Shown: positions 8,994 to 18,341, counted from the stretch's first letter. The stretch is 64,000 bases of DNA from Bacillus sp. J33 (GCF_000518885.1 NZ_JAEL01000010.1:23006-87005); one strand, 5' to 3'. Notes: generated by a model from the sequence alone, not told the origin. Numbers and translations: made by a program.

Positions 8994-10208
8994 TTATGAA
9001 AATTTAATAATACTTTCATGCTCCCGTAAAAAGAGTGAAACAGCACCAAGCACTCCCGCATGATCACCTAATCGTGAAACCTTCAATTCTACTGAACTTG
9101 GAAGATAGTGATTCACGATATTGCGCAATCGGGGCAAAATGTAATCAGATGATTTTAAAACACCACCTCCTAAAATAATGATCTCAGGATTCAATAAGCT
9201 TGCTGCATTAATAATTCCATAAGCTAGTTGCTGGGTGGCCTCTTCAATGACTGAAACCGCTGACTGGTCGCCCTTTTTAGCAAGTGCAAAAGCCATTTCC
9301 CCCGACAGCTCTGACTGATGAGCCTGCGAATATAGCGGATGATCAGGTTTTTGCTGAATGATTTCCGTCAGCTTTTTTCCAATCGATTTTCCCCCGGCGA
9401 CACTTTCCAAATAACCATAGCGGTGAAAGATTGGCTTAAAGTCTTTTTTCATATCTGTTTTATCTGTCACCATATAGCCCATTTCACCTGCAGCGTTTGC
9501 ATGTCCCCGGTAAAGCTGATTGTTAATAATAATCCCGCTTCCGATTCCTGTACCGACCGCTATAAACAGAACATTCTGTTTATTTTTCGCATTTCCCAGC
9601 CATTGTTCACCTAGTGCTGCAACATTCACATCGTTGTCTACATGGACAGGAAAAGGGAAATATTTTTCCGCTTCAGCTAAAAAAGGATAGCGGACCCAAT
9701 TCAGACTCGGAGCTTCCAGCACGACTCCACTGGATGTAAGCGTAATCCCAGGTACACCCGCTCCCATTCCAAGCACCTGTTTAAGCGGAATCTGGCATTC
9801 ATCCAGCATGGAATGAACTTCTTTAGAGATTTGCTTTAAAAGTCCGGCTTTTAAAAATTGATTCGTTGAGAAACTGCTTGATTGGACAATGTTTCCTCCC
9901 AAATCACTTATAACAGTTTTTACTTTCGTGCCTCCGATATCTGTTCCGATTACATAAGCCGCTTTTTCGTTGAAATAAAGATGGATCGGTCTCCTTCCTC
10001 CTTGTGAAGAAGATTCACCTATTCCCTTTTCATACACCCACTTTTCACCTATCAATTCATCTACCAATAAAGAAACAGTCGGCTTGCTTATGGAAATCTT
10101 CGCAGCAATCTCAGCCCTTGAAGTCGGTGAATTTTCCTGAATCCATTGAAGTACTCTCTTTTTATTCATTGATTTTATTTGCATAGGTGTCCCATTAAAA
10201 TTCATCAC
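8994..10208 (-). CDS. ROK-family transcriptional repressor
   Basis: 404 residues: an N-terminal winged helix-turn-helix (about 10-65, SRAEIAAKISISKPTVSLLV) joined to a sugar-kinase-like ROK domain (GTDIGGTKVKTVISD near 90, and VDNDVNVAALGE). Such proteins (XylR/NagC type) are usually repressors relieved by a sugar or sugar phosphate, which is unusual beside an iron-type importer and a C-N lyase. First gene of the operon; start is GTG 10208 or ATG 10205 after AAGG. A palindrome 22 bases upstream (10231-10247) is the likely autoregulatory operator, and a second one lies before the divergent PIG-L gene, so it probably controls both directions. Confidence 0.92.
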   Translation of the reverse strand: MMNFNGTPMQIKSMNKKRVLQWIQENSPTSRAEIAAKISISKPTVSLLVDELIGEKWVYEKGIGESSSQGGRRPIHLYFNEKAAYVIGTDIGGTKVKTVISDLGGNIVQSSSFSTNQFLKAGLLKQISKEVHSMLDECQIPLKQVLGMGAGVPGITLTSSGVVLEAPSLNWVRYPFLAEAEKYFPFPVHVDNDVNVAALGEQWLGNAKNKQNVLFIAVGTGIGSGIIINNQLYRGHANAAGEMGYMVTDKTDMKKDFKPIFHRYGYLESVAGGKSIGKKLTEIIQQKPDHPLYSQAHQSELSGEMAFALAKKGDQSAVSVIEEATQQLAYGIINAASLLNPEIIILGGGVLKSSDYILPRLRNIVNHYLPSSVELKVSRLGDHAGVLGAVSLFLREHESIIKFS

Positions 10209-10230
10209 ATCACGGCCTTAATTGATTTGG

Positions 10231-10247
10231 TTAGTAAACATTACTAA
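10231..10247. promoter_or_regulatory. ROK operator candidate 1
   Basis: TTAGTAAACATTACTAA is a perfect 7-bp inverted repeat around ACA, 22 bases upstream of the ROK start. Its TTAGT half-site resembles Bacillus XylR operators. Inferred autoregulatory site. Confidence 0.6.
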
Positions 10248-10422
10248 TTAACTTCAATATAACTTACCTGGTAATCGTATACAACCACATTTTTTAAATT
10301 TTATGATAATTCACACCGTAAGTATGCCTAAAGGATTATTTTAATTAATTAATTTTTCTGAATGTTGAAATTTTTATAACTTTACCATATTATGATATTT
10401 ATTAGGTGGGAGTTTATCTTCA

Positions 10423-10445
10423 GTTAGTTAGGCAGTTTAACTAAC
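10423..10445. promoter_or_regulatory. ROK operator candidate 2
   Basis: GTTAGTTA and TAACTAAC form a perfect 8-bp inverted repeat with a 7-bp spacer, 68 bases before the PIG-L start. It shares the TTAGT core with the site at 10231, suggesting the same repressor. A long purine stretch with AGGAGG follows at 10458-10475, without a nearby start codon. Confidence 0.55.
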
Positions 10446-10513
10446 CCACTTTATACCCAGGAGGAAAGGAGGGTAAAATCGTTATATAAAAAATTTGAAA
10501 GGGGTTACACATT

Positions 10514-13018
10514 TTGAAAAGAATATTTATTTATTTTTTATCACTATCATTAATCTTTTCATTACTGCCTCTGAGCGGAAGCGCCCAGTCAAATGAGCAT
10601 GATGCAGATCTTTGGAGTGCAGTGAAGCCGCTTGACACAACTGTCAGCTTTTTGAACACCGGTGCACACCCTGATGACGAACGCAGCGACTTTCTTGCCT
10701 ACCTATCTAGAGGCCTCGGTGTAAAAACGTCAAGCCTCATTGCCAACCGCGGTGAAGGCGGGCAAAATGAGATTGGGCAGGAACTTGGCGATGCCCTTGG
10801 AATTATCCGCTCCCGAGAGATGATTGAAGCCGCAAAAATCACAGGTGTAAAAGCCTACCATTTAAGTGAAACCACCTCAGATTCTATTTATGATTTCGGC
10901 TTTTCCAAGACGAAAGATGAAACTCTCAGCCACTGGGGAAAGGACCTTACTTATGAAAGATTAATCCGTTTTATTCGTACTTACCAGCCAGATATTGTAA
11001 TGCCTTCCTTCCGAGACTCAGATACACAGCACGGACACCACCGCACAATGACCATCCTAAGTGAAGAAGCCTTCAAGGACGCAGCAGACCCTAACGTTTA
11101 CCCTGAACAATTAAAAGAAGGATTATCCGTATGGCAGATTAAAAAGCTATATTTGCCGGCAGAATCAAAAGACACAGCTGATACATCGATCGAAATAGGA
11201 ATGTACGACCCAATCTATGGTTTGTCCTATCCGCAAATTGGGGAGCAATCACGCTATATGCACAAAAGCCAGGGAATGGGAAATGACATTCCTGTCGCCC
11301 CAAGACAGACTCATCTGGAATTAGTGGATAGTGCTGTAGAGACAAACGGAAGCAATGAGCTTTTTGCAGGGATCCCTTATGATTTTAAAGAATGGGCTCA
11401 AGCTCTTCCGAAGAAAGAAAAAGATTTGCAAGTACACTTTACTAAATTCCAAAAAAGCCTGGATAAGGTCATCTCAAGCTATCCTAGCCATAGCCAGGTA
11501 TTTAGTGAAACTCAAAAAGCATTAAAAGAAGTGGAAAGTTTATTGAAGAAAACGGAGAATGCTAAACTTGATTCCCGGCTGCAATCTGATTTGCTTCATA
11601 AGCTCGAAGTTAAAAAAGAACAGCTGTTAGAAGTGAGCTTTGTTTCTTCTGAACTTGAAATCAAAGCAGCTGCTGAATCCAACACCCTAACAAAGGGCCA
11701 GGAAACAACCGTTACCGTCACGTTAAAGAATAATGGAGGACAGAAGCTGAAGAAAGCTGATGTTGAATTAGTCACTCCAGAAGGATGGGAAGTTTCTGAC
11801 AAAATGAAGGCTGCCGACCTGGCACCTGGTAAAACCATTGAAATCTCCTATGCTGTTCAAGTGCCAGATGATGCAGAATATTACCATGCATATGCAGACC
11901 CTGCTATTCAGGCAAAAGTCAGCTATGAATCTGCCGGTGCAAAGACAGTCACCATTGCTGAGCTGGAAGGCACGATCGCAGTTCTGCCGGACGTCGGCCT
12001 CACTCTTTCACCTGAGGATTTAGTTATTAATACAGCCAAGGTACAGGAAGAAGTGCCTGTGAATGTGAAAGTGAAAAATTACCGTGAAGGAGCGGCCCAA
12101 GCTTCAGTATCCTTGAATGTTCCGGAAGGATGGTCAGTAAAACCGGGAACAGCTTCCGTAAACTTTGAATCCTCATTGGAGGAAAAAGAGGTTGCCTTTA
12201 CGCTTAACCCGCCTGCTGATATTAACGAAGGTGACTTTAAATTAACCGCTCAGGCGGTTGTAAACGGAGAAACCTTTGACTCAACCATTCAGGAAATTCA
12301 GTATGATCATATCGGCAAATTCTATTATCTGTACCCTGCCCAAGTAAATGGAGTTGCCTTTGAGCTGCTTGCACCAGAAGGCTTAAAGGTTGGCTATATT
12401 GAAAGCGGCTTTGACAAAGTGGCAGACTATTTGTCAAATGCAGGACTTGATGTTACTAAGCTTACCGAAGCAGACTTAGCTTCAGGGGACTTAAGCCAAT
12501 ACGATACGATTGTTGTCGGCATCCGTGCCTACTTATCACGGGAAGACCTTGCTGCCAATAATGACCGCCTGAAGCAATATGTTGAAAATGGCGGACATAT
12601 GGTGGTTCAATATCATAAACCGAACGATGGCTGGATTACGAATGACACTGCACCATACCCGCTGACTATTGGAAACCCATCCATACGCTGGAGGGTAACC
12701 GATGAAAATGCACCCGTAACCGTTCTGCAGCCTGAATCCCCGCTGTTCAACCATCCGAATAAAATTACGGATAACGATTGGGCTAACTGGGTTCAGGAAA
12801 GAGGATTATACTATCCAATGCAGTGGGATGACCGTTTTGAAACCTTCGTTCGCATGGGAGATCCAAACGAAGAACCTTTCGACGGCGGCATTCTCATGGC
12901 CAACTACGGCGAAGGCACCTACCTCTACACCAACCTGGTATTCTACCGCCAAATTCAAGGCCAAGTCCCAGGCGGCTACCGGCTATTTACGAATTTGATC
13001 AGCTACGGTAAAAACTAA
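10514..13018 (+). CDS. secreted PIG-L deacetylase with NEW3 and ThuA-like domains
   Basis: An 834-residue exported enzyme. The signal peptide ends near ALSG-type residues around 24. The PIG-L (LmbE) domain spans about 40-280, with metal motif AHPDDE (51-56) and catalytic/metal His in QHGHHRT (173-176). Such zinc enzymes deacetylate N-acetylglucosamine-type groups. Two beta-sandwich NEW3-like segments follow (about 390-490 and 500-600), then a C-terminal glutamine-amidotransferase/ThuA-like fold (about 620-834, VVGIRAYLSREDL). TTG start after GAAAGGGG. It is divergent from the ROK operon and shares a palindromic operator type with it, so the two may respond to one substrate. A strong terminator follows. 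Its target (cell wall, glycan or glycolipid) cannot be read from sequence. Confidence 0.85.
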   Translation: MKRIFIYFLSLSLIFSLLPLSGSAQSNEHDADLWSAVKPLDTTVSFLNTGAHPDDERSDFLAYLSRGLGVKTSSLIANRGEGGQNEIGQELGDALGIIRSREMIEAAKITGVKAYHLSETTSDSIYDFGFSKTKDETLSHWGKDLTYERLIRFIRTYQPDIVMPSFRDSDTQHGHHRTMTILSEEAFKDAADPNVYPEQLKEGLSVWQIKKLYLPAESKDTADTSIEIGMYDPIYGLSYPQIGEQSRYMHKSQGMGNDIPVAPRQTHLELVDSAVETNGSNELFAGIPYDFKEWAQALPKKEKDLQVHFTKFQKSLDKVISSYPSHSQVFSETQKALKEVESLLKKTENAKLDSRLQSDLLHKLEVKKEQLLEVSFVSSELEIKAAAESNTLTKGQETTVTVTLKNNGGQKLKKADVELVTPEGWEVSDKMKAADLAPGKTIEISYAVQVPDDAEYYHAYADPAIQAKVSYESAGAKTVTIAELEGTIAVLPDVGLTLSPEDLVINTAKVQEEVPVNVKVKNYREGAAQASVSLNVPEGWSVKPGTASVNFESSLEEKEVAFTLNPPADINEGDFKLTAQAVVNGETFDSTIQEIQYDHIGKFYYLYPAQVNGVAFELLAPEGLKVGYIESGFDKVADYLSNAGLDVTKLTEADLASGDLSQYDTIVVGIRAYLSREDLAANNDRLKQYVENGGHMVVQYHKPNDGWITNDTAPYPLTIGNPSIRWRVTDENAPVTVLQPESPLFNHPNKITDNDWANWVQERGLYYPMQWDDRFETFVRMGDPNEEPFDGGILMANYGEGTYLYTNLVFYRQIQGQVPGGYRLFTNLISYGKN

Positions 13019-13028
13019 TTTGCACGGA

Positions 13029-13068
13029 AAAGAGCTATCGCACTGTTTTTAGCGGTAGCTCTTTTTTG
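13029..13068. terminator. bidirectional terminator
   Basis: AAGAGCTA-CGC pairs with GCG-TAGCTCTT around a T-rich loop, with A-run upstream and T-run downstream. It serves the PIG-L gene and the convergent hydrolase gene. Confidence 0.85.
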
Positions 13069-13085
13069 GAAAGTTAATGTAAACT

Positions 13086-14831
13086 TTACGAATAGATTTT
13101 TTCAGATATTATCGGCAATAAAATATGTGATGGATGCAGTTCGTCATGATAAATGGTTTGATTTGCTTGTTTGTATTCTTTGCTTGTTAACACTGTTTCC
13201 CCATTATTTAAATTGACGGCAAAGCGAGGGAAATTACTTGAAGAAATCTCCACTCTGATTTGATGATTTGGTAAAAAGACATTGCTTGTTGCACATAAGT
13301 CAATCTCATATTTAACAATCTTATTCCTAATATCTTTTTTATTTTCATTGTAATAGCTGGCCCGAACTATTCCATCAGTTAAGTTATAAGGAGTTCCATC
13401 TGGGAACACATCAATTAACTTTGCTGTAAAGTCCGTATCAACTGCATCTGATTTTGCATACAGAACAACTTTTACTGGTCCTGCTATTTCAAGTGCATCT
13501 TCTAATACAGCGGTTGAATAAACAAGAACATCCTTTCTTTCTTCCACTTTGCTTTGGTCCACAGGTCCAGCTTCGAAACCAGTATGGAGTAAGGTTCCCC
13601 CTCCTGCAGTTGGAATAGGGTTGGATGGATCAAAAACAAATTGATCGGCTGGTTCCCCTTTAGGGATAACTGTAGAAAGCTGTCCGTTTCCGGATCTTGT
13701 GTTTGCATTGCCGTCACTGTGAAAATAGTAAGGAATGTATGTTGTTTGAGGCAACGGCCAAGATTCTTCATTTCGCCACTTATTTTCTCCCATGACAAAT
13801 ACTTTAACTGGCTTTTCGGAAAGTATTCCAGTGTCTTTCCCTTTTAACCATTGATCAAACCAGCGAATATGCAGCTCGGTTAAATCTTCTCTATAGTTCA
13901 GCCAATCTTCCGAGGCATGCAGACCAAACCTTAATTGACCAATGGAATAACCAAATTGACCGTGTGCCCACGGTCCAACCATTAGCATTTGCGGTTGAGC
14001 TGAATACTCTTTTAACTTTAAAAAGTTGGCAAGCGCAGAGCCTAAAAAGCAGTCAAACCAGCCTGCTAAATGGTAAGCGGGCACTTTGATTTTCTTTAAT
14101 TTATCTTCTAATAATGATATTTCTGCCCATTTGTCATCTTCTAGTTCCCAATTGGCCATTTCATAAAAATACTCAGAAATTTCCAACTCTTTTAAAGGCG
14201 GCCATTCCTTTAAAGGATAATACTTATACCAGTCCTCTATGTTATTTATATAATCGGATAGCTCCCGCATTTTTTGACCATATAATTCAGGATCGGTAAA
14301 TTTACGTCTTAAAAGATCCGGCGCAATCGATTCGAGTGCCCATGTGATATTTAAACCTAATTCATACACCCCATTTCGAAACAATCCTCCATCCCTTAAA
14401 TCACTCAGTGCCTGGGCTGGAAAAATTGCTTTTAAGTGCGGTGGGTTTTCTGCAGCTGCAAGCAATTGCGTAAAGCCATAGTACGATAGGCCAAACATAC
14501 CGACGTTTCCATCTGAGCAAGGCAATTGAGCAGCCCACTCAACTGAATCATATCCATCTTTTCCTTCGTTTTTAAAAGGGTAAAAGTCTCCTTCAGAAGA
14601 AAACCTGCCCCTGACATCTTGAATAACCACAATGTATCCATTCTCCACCAGACGATTGGTATCAAGGTAGCGATGAGAATAAAACGGATTATTTTTATTA
14701 TATGGCAGGCGTGTGAGTAAAACTGGATACTTTTTATCGTCATTTGGCCGGTATATGTCAGCAAATAAGATCGTTCCATCACGCAATTTGCACGCAACGT
14801 TTTTATCCAATAAAATTTGGTTGATTGCCAT
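13086..14831 (-). CDS. CocE/NonD-family alpha/beta hydrolase (S15-like)
   Basis: A 581-residue hydrolase of the X-Pro dipeptidyl-peptidase/cocaine-esterase class. The catalytic Ser is in GLSYYG (Ser116), the Asp in AGWFDCFLG (about 270) and the His in GPWAHGQF (about 304). A C-terminal jelly-roll domain runs from about 370 to 581. Members cleave esters or amides of small substrates; no signal peptide, so cytoplasmic. GGAG lies nine bases before ATG. It lies 76 bases downstream of a BCCT transporter on the same strand, so an imported betaine- or choline-type ester is a possible substrate, though this is inference only. Confidence 0.88.
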   Translation of the reverse strand: MAINQILLDKNVACKLRDGTILFADIYRPNDDKKYPVLLTRLPYNKNNPFYSHRYLDTNRLVENGYIVVIQDVRGRFSSEGDFYPFKNEGKDGYDSVEWAAQLPCSDGNVGMFGLSYYGFTQLLAAAENPPHLKAIFPAQALSDLRDGGLFRNGVYELGLNITWALESIAPDLLRRKFTDPELYGQKMRELSDYINNIEDWYKYYPLKEWPPLKELEISEYFYEMANWELEDDKWAEISLLEDKLKKIKVPAYHLAGWFDCFLGSALANFLKLKEYSAQPQMLMVGPWAHGQFGYSIGQLRFGLHASEDWLNYREDLTELHIRWFDQWLKGKDTGILSEKPVKVFVMGENKWRNEESWPLPQTTYIPYYFHSDGNANTRSGNGQLSTVIPKGEPADQFVFDPSNPIPTAGGGTLLHTGFEAGPVDQSKVEERKDVLVYSTAVLEDALEIAGPVKVVLYAKSDAVDTDFTAKLIDVFPDGTPYNLTDGIVRASYYNENKKDIRNKIVKYEIDLCATSNVFLPNHQIRVEISSSNFPRFAVNLNNGETVLTSKEYKQANQTIYHDELHPSHILLPIISEKIYS

Positions 14832-14907
14832 TCTTCTCTTCTCCTTTATTTACCCATTTATCGAATGATTATTAGGCTTGACCGCTGAATCAGAGTTATT
14901 AATAGGT

Positions 14908-16380
14908 TCACATTTCGGCACCACTATAATTTCCTTTTTCAGATGGGAACCTAGATCTTCGCCGATGTCCTTTATAAAGCAAATCACGCAGGCTATTAAA
15001 ACAAATAACAATGGAAATGCCCCCAGCGTAGATGAAGCAAAATAGTCTGTTCCATAACTTTGGTTCTTCTCCGGTTTTCAAATTTTTCGTTGTAATAGAG
15101 GCAAGAATATATGCTCCTGAATCAGCAGTTGTTGCCAGGAAAATAAACATTAAAATAATAAACAATGGAATGAGTATAGCAGATAACGGTAATGACTCTA
15201 AAATGGCAAAAATTGTTTGTTCTGGCCCCTTATCCTGGATCATCTGTGTCATCGATGTTTCACCATACAACTCAACATAAATGGAGTTTGAGCCGAAAAT
15301 GGCAAAATAAACCCAGCAGCCTAATGTTCCCCATACGATGTTATTCATAATTACTTCACGAATCGTTCTTCCTTTAGAAATTCTCGCAATAAACAACCCA
15401 AAAAACGGAGTACTTGCAATCCACCATGCCCAGAAGAATATCGTCCACGATTGAGGCCATCCGCTTTGTTTAATAGGATCCGTCCACAAACTCATATGCA
15501 CAAAGTTTTGAAAAATCAGCCCTGCACTATTAGTAAAAGTATTCAAAATAAAAGCAGTCGGTCCAACAGCTAAAACGAACAAAGCGAGGAACAACGCAAT
15601 ATAAATATTAATGTTGCTCAATATACGAATTCCCTTGTTCAATCCCTTATAGACACTTGCACCGATAATAACCGTCCAAATTAAAATTACCGTGAAATTT
15701 AATAAAAACGAAGGTTTAATGTTAATATAACCGGCGATTGCAGCAGTGACCATCGGCGTTCCCAATCCAAGCATGGTCCCGCTTGCCCCTAATAAACCCA
15801 GCATAACAAATAGGTCAACCAGCTTCCCAAACCAGTTGTTCGCATACTTGCCTGTCTTTCCATAAAAGACGGAACTTAATCGCAAATTGGGACGTTTACG
15901 AACATGGTATGCATACGCAAGCGGAACAGCGGGCAAACAGTAAATAGACCAAGCAATAAAGCCCCAGTGGTATGCTCCGTAAGCAGCTCCCCATTCTGCA
16001 GCCTCTGCTGTTCCTGGTTTAATCCCGTACGGCGGCTGTTGCATATAGTAGATCGGTTCAATAATTGACCAATAGATCAAACCCGTCCCAACACCTGCTG
16101 TAAACAGCATCGCAATATAGCTTAACTTTGAAAACTCAGGCACATCCTCTGCAGTTCCCAGCTTGACATTTCCATATCTGCCAAACGCCAGCCACATTAA
16201 AAATACGAAAGCCATAAGTCCGAAAGCCATAAATAACCATCCGAATTTCTGTGTAAACAATCCAATTATTCCGTTAATCACATCAATTCCTGCTTCTGGA
16301 TTTAAAACAAGCGGTATGACAAGAACAGTCATAATGATAATCGGCGGCCAAAAGGTAAAATGATCGATTCTATTATTCAA
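14908..16380 (-). CDS. BCCT-family transporter, 3' end apparently damaged
   Basis: Betaine/carnitine/choline-type membrane carrier, 490 residues from a TTG at 16380 preceded by GGGGGAG; an in-frame ATG at 16518 would add an unlikely N-terminal tail. Typical motifs are GVGTGLIYWSIIEP and, later, FFWAWWIASTPFFGLFIARI, the substrate-site Trp segment. After IYAGGISIVIC the frame leaves the family pattern and ends in a basic tail, while the neighbouring frame encodes a continuing hydrophobic stretch (about 14990-15005) and a Lys/Glu tail ending near 14850. About 20 residues of the last helix also seem to be missing. A small deletion plus frameshift is the simplest reading, so the product may be non-functional. 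An intact paralog lies at 53092-54693. Confidence 0.8.
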   Translation of the reverse strand: MNNRIDHFTFWPPIIIMTVLVIPLVLNPEAGIDVINGIIGLFTQKFGWLFMAFGLMAFVFLMWLAFGRYGNVKLGTAEDVPEFSKLSYIAMLFTAGVGTGLIYWSIIEPIYYMQQPPYGIKPGTAEAAEWGAAYGAYHWGFIAWSIYCLPAVPLAYAYHVRKRPNLRLSSVFYGKTGKYANNWFGKLVDLFVMLGLLGASGTMLGLGTPMVTAAIAGYINIKPSFLLNFTVILIWTVIIGASVYKGLNKGIRILSNINIYIALFLALFVLAVGPTAFILNTFTNSAGLIFQNFVHMSLWTDPIKQSGWPQSWTIFFWAWWIASTPFFGLFIARISKGRTIREVIMNNIVWGTLGCWVYFAIFGSNSIYVELYGETSMTQMIQDKGPEQTIFAILESLPLSAILIPLFIILMFIFLATTADSGAYILASITTKNLKTGEEPKLWNRLFCFIYAGGISIVICFNSLRDLLYKGHRRRSRFPSEKGNYSGAEM

Positions 16381-16610
16381 AAAAACTCCCCCTTTAAAAA
16401 ATGAATGGTTTCTTATTACTTTTTGTAAAGGTCCTCCTTTAAAATAAGTATCCCTTGAAAAATAGCACCTCCTTGAAAGTCGAATTAAATAATTGTAAGC
16501 GGTTTCAAACATTAACAATAGAGATATATTATTAACCTTGCAAGATTCATACCAACTCAGATAACACTTACTATTGTACTATTTATAATATTTTTAATTA
16601 TTAAATTACA

Positions 16611-16740
16611 AGATATCGAGTTAAAATTAACTCAATGTGTTGTTTTGAACTCAAAAAAACTTTGTTTTAAATACACTCTCTGCTGGTTGTTGTAAAACGG
16701 AGATAGATTAGGAAATAATAATTTTTATAAGTGACTATCG
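16611..16740. repeat. duplicated upstream segment, copy 1
   Basis: About 130 bp repeated at 16939-17065 with roughly 80% identity by eye. Both contain GAGTTAAAA followed by AACTCAATG and TTTTGAACTC, then CTGCTGGTTG, AGATTAGGA and TAATTTTTATAAG. In this copy GAGTTAA-AA-TTAACTC is a perfect palindrome. It lies upstream of the BCCT gene and may be regulatory. Confidence 0.75.
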
Positions 16741-16829
16741 ATAGCACTGAAATATTTTTTCAACTTGTAGTGAATAATACAATAGTTGTGCTTATTTAAG
16801 AAAACTGCGCTTTTCTGGAGTAACTAAAA

Positions 16830-16872
16830 AGCCTAATTTCTCAATTTAATTAATGAGAAATTAGACTTTTGA
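16830..16872. terminator. hairpin between the duplicated segments
   Basis: CTAATTTCTCA (16833-16843) pairs with TGAGAAATTAG (16854-16864), followed by CTTTT on the plus strand and preceded by AAAAA. It could stop transcription in either direction. Confidence 0.6.
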
Positions 16873-16938
16873 TATTTTAATTTCCTCAAGGTTGTTAATC
16901 CACATTTTCATGACGCTGCCCATAATGAGAAGAATACA

Positions 16939-17065
16939 AAATATCGAGTTAAAATAAACTCAATGAGTTATTTTGAACTCAATAAAAAAACTTTCAATAA
17001 ATCCCCTGCTGGTTGTATTTAAACGAAAATAGATTAGGAGATGATAATTTTTATAAGCGTCTTAG
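16939..17065. repeat. duplicated upstream segment, copy 2
   Basis: Second copy of the segment at 16611-16740, same orientation. The palindrome is slightly changed (TTAAACTC replaced in one arm). From 17066 to 17348 there is no gene; TTTTTCAGACAGCCCC near 17126-17145 resembles the terminal repeat of IS1182-type elements and may be a remnant. Confidence 0.75.
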
Positions 17066-17348
17066 TACTTACTCTGATTGGACTTTAACTCACTAGCAAT
17101 TAACGGCTTTTTTACTACTTTAGTAATTTTTCAGACAGCCCCTTTTGATCAAGCTTTTGCAAATGATCAAACTTTATTCTAAACGGTCCTTCTTTTTTAA
17201 AAGTTGCTTCATTAAACCGTTCACCCCTACTGGTAGAAACATGTTTAAGGCTGGTTGGGACTTAGATCTCGTATAACAAGCAAAGCTATGTTGCTACTAG
17301 GAGGAGTTAGGGGTTACTGGCCATTTCAAATTTGAGGCGGAGATTAGA

Positions 17349-17960
17349 ATGAATCCAGTCGTTGGTCTGGATGTTTCAAAAAGGGAAAGTGACGTTCAGG
17401 CATTTTTAGATAAAGGAAAACCTTACCGTAAAAGCTTTAGTATACGACATGACCTTGTGGGCTAGGATCATTACTTGAATTTCTAAAAGGGATTAAAGAT
17501 ATAACAGGGCTACAACCTTCAGTGGTATTAGAAGCTAGTGGACATTACCAAGCCCCAGTTGTTCAGTTTCTAGAGGAACATCAATATTTATTAATCATCG
17601 TTAATCCAGTGATTTCTCATAGAGCCGAAAGTTATAGTTTACAAAAAGTTAAAACCGATGCCATAGATGCCTATCGTCTTTGTGAGCTTTACTACAAAGA
17701 GGATTTAGAGCCATATAAGAAGCGTGGAATTCAACTCTTGAACCTTCGTAATCTCATAAGGCAACATGGAGAATATAACGGGAATGTATGTTCAAACCAA
17801 GCTGCAATTTCAAGCAGTATTAGATCAAATATTTCCTGAATACAGAGGGGTTTTTGGTGACATATATTCTTTTGTTTCTTTGCTTACACTAAAAGAATTT
17901 CCAGCATCAGAAGATATTTTAGCTGTTAGTGAAGATACGTTGGCAAAAAATGACCGATAA
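17349..17960 (+). pseudogene. broken IS110-family transposase
   Basis: Fragments of a DEDD transposase in three frames. The N terminus starts at 17349 (VVGLDVSK carries the first catalytic Asp) and ends at a TAG near 17463. A middle part (17465-17770) contains VVLEASGHYQAPVVQF and VKTDAIDAYRLCELY, both diagnostic for IS110. A later part (about 17770-17960) continues in another frame. The C-terminal transposase_20 domain is absent. The element is therefore dead, with at least two frameshifts or stops and a 3' truncation. Confidence 0.85.
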
Positions 17961-18130
17961 AGCCCATTTCTATCTTTAACCCGCTGGTTGGCATCCTCTG
18001 ATAATACAAGAGGTGTAAAATTGAGATCAGGTGAAACCCTATTTTACCGGCTTCTTTCCCAAGATTCAATTATCGATGTCAGCACTTCTTTATTCACAAA
18101 ACGAAATTGACTTTTCTTCAATAAGATCAT
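17955..18130 (-). pseudogene. N-terminal fragment of a sigma-54 activator (AcoR-like)
   Basis: On the minus strand a strong GAGGGGG site precedes ATG 18130 or TTG 18121. The frame encodes VNKEVLTSIIESWERSR, then a TAA, then in the same frame VSPDLNFTPLVLSEDANQRV. The SWERS..GVSPDL-like pattern is typical of the start of GAF-domain sigma-54 activators such as AcoR. The gene stops at the IS110 remnant after about 55 codons, so only the beginning survives. It is divergent from a Zn alcohol dehydrogenase with a sigma-54 promoter, its probable original target. Confidence 0.55.
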
Positions 18131-18341
18131 CCCCCTCATATAACTTTATATGAATTTCCACTGAATCTATTAGACTAAAGATTATATTATTCTGTCAATT
18201 ATATAGAAAGTACACTACTTTGTATGATCCTTAAGGCGAAAGCATTACCCCGCATTAACATAAATGCACTTTTCCCTTTTCTCGATAGCCTTGAATAAGC
18301 GCTAGTATTTAATCTTTTGTTTAAACATAACAATAAATTGT

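Noticed and set aside
17522..17960. Functional IS110 transposase
   Set aside because: Stops and frameshifts, and the C-terminal catalytic domain is missing.
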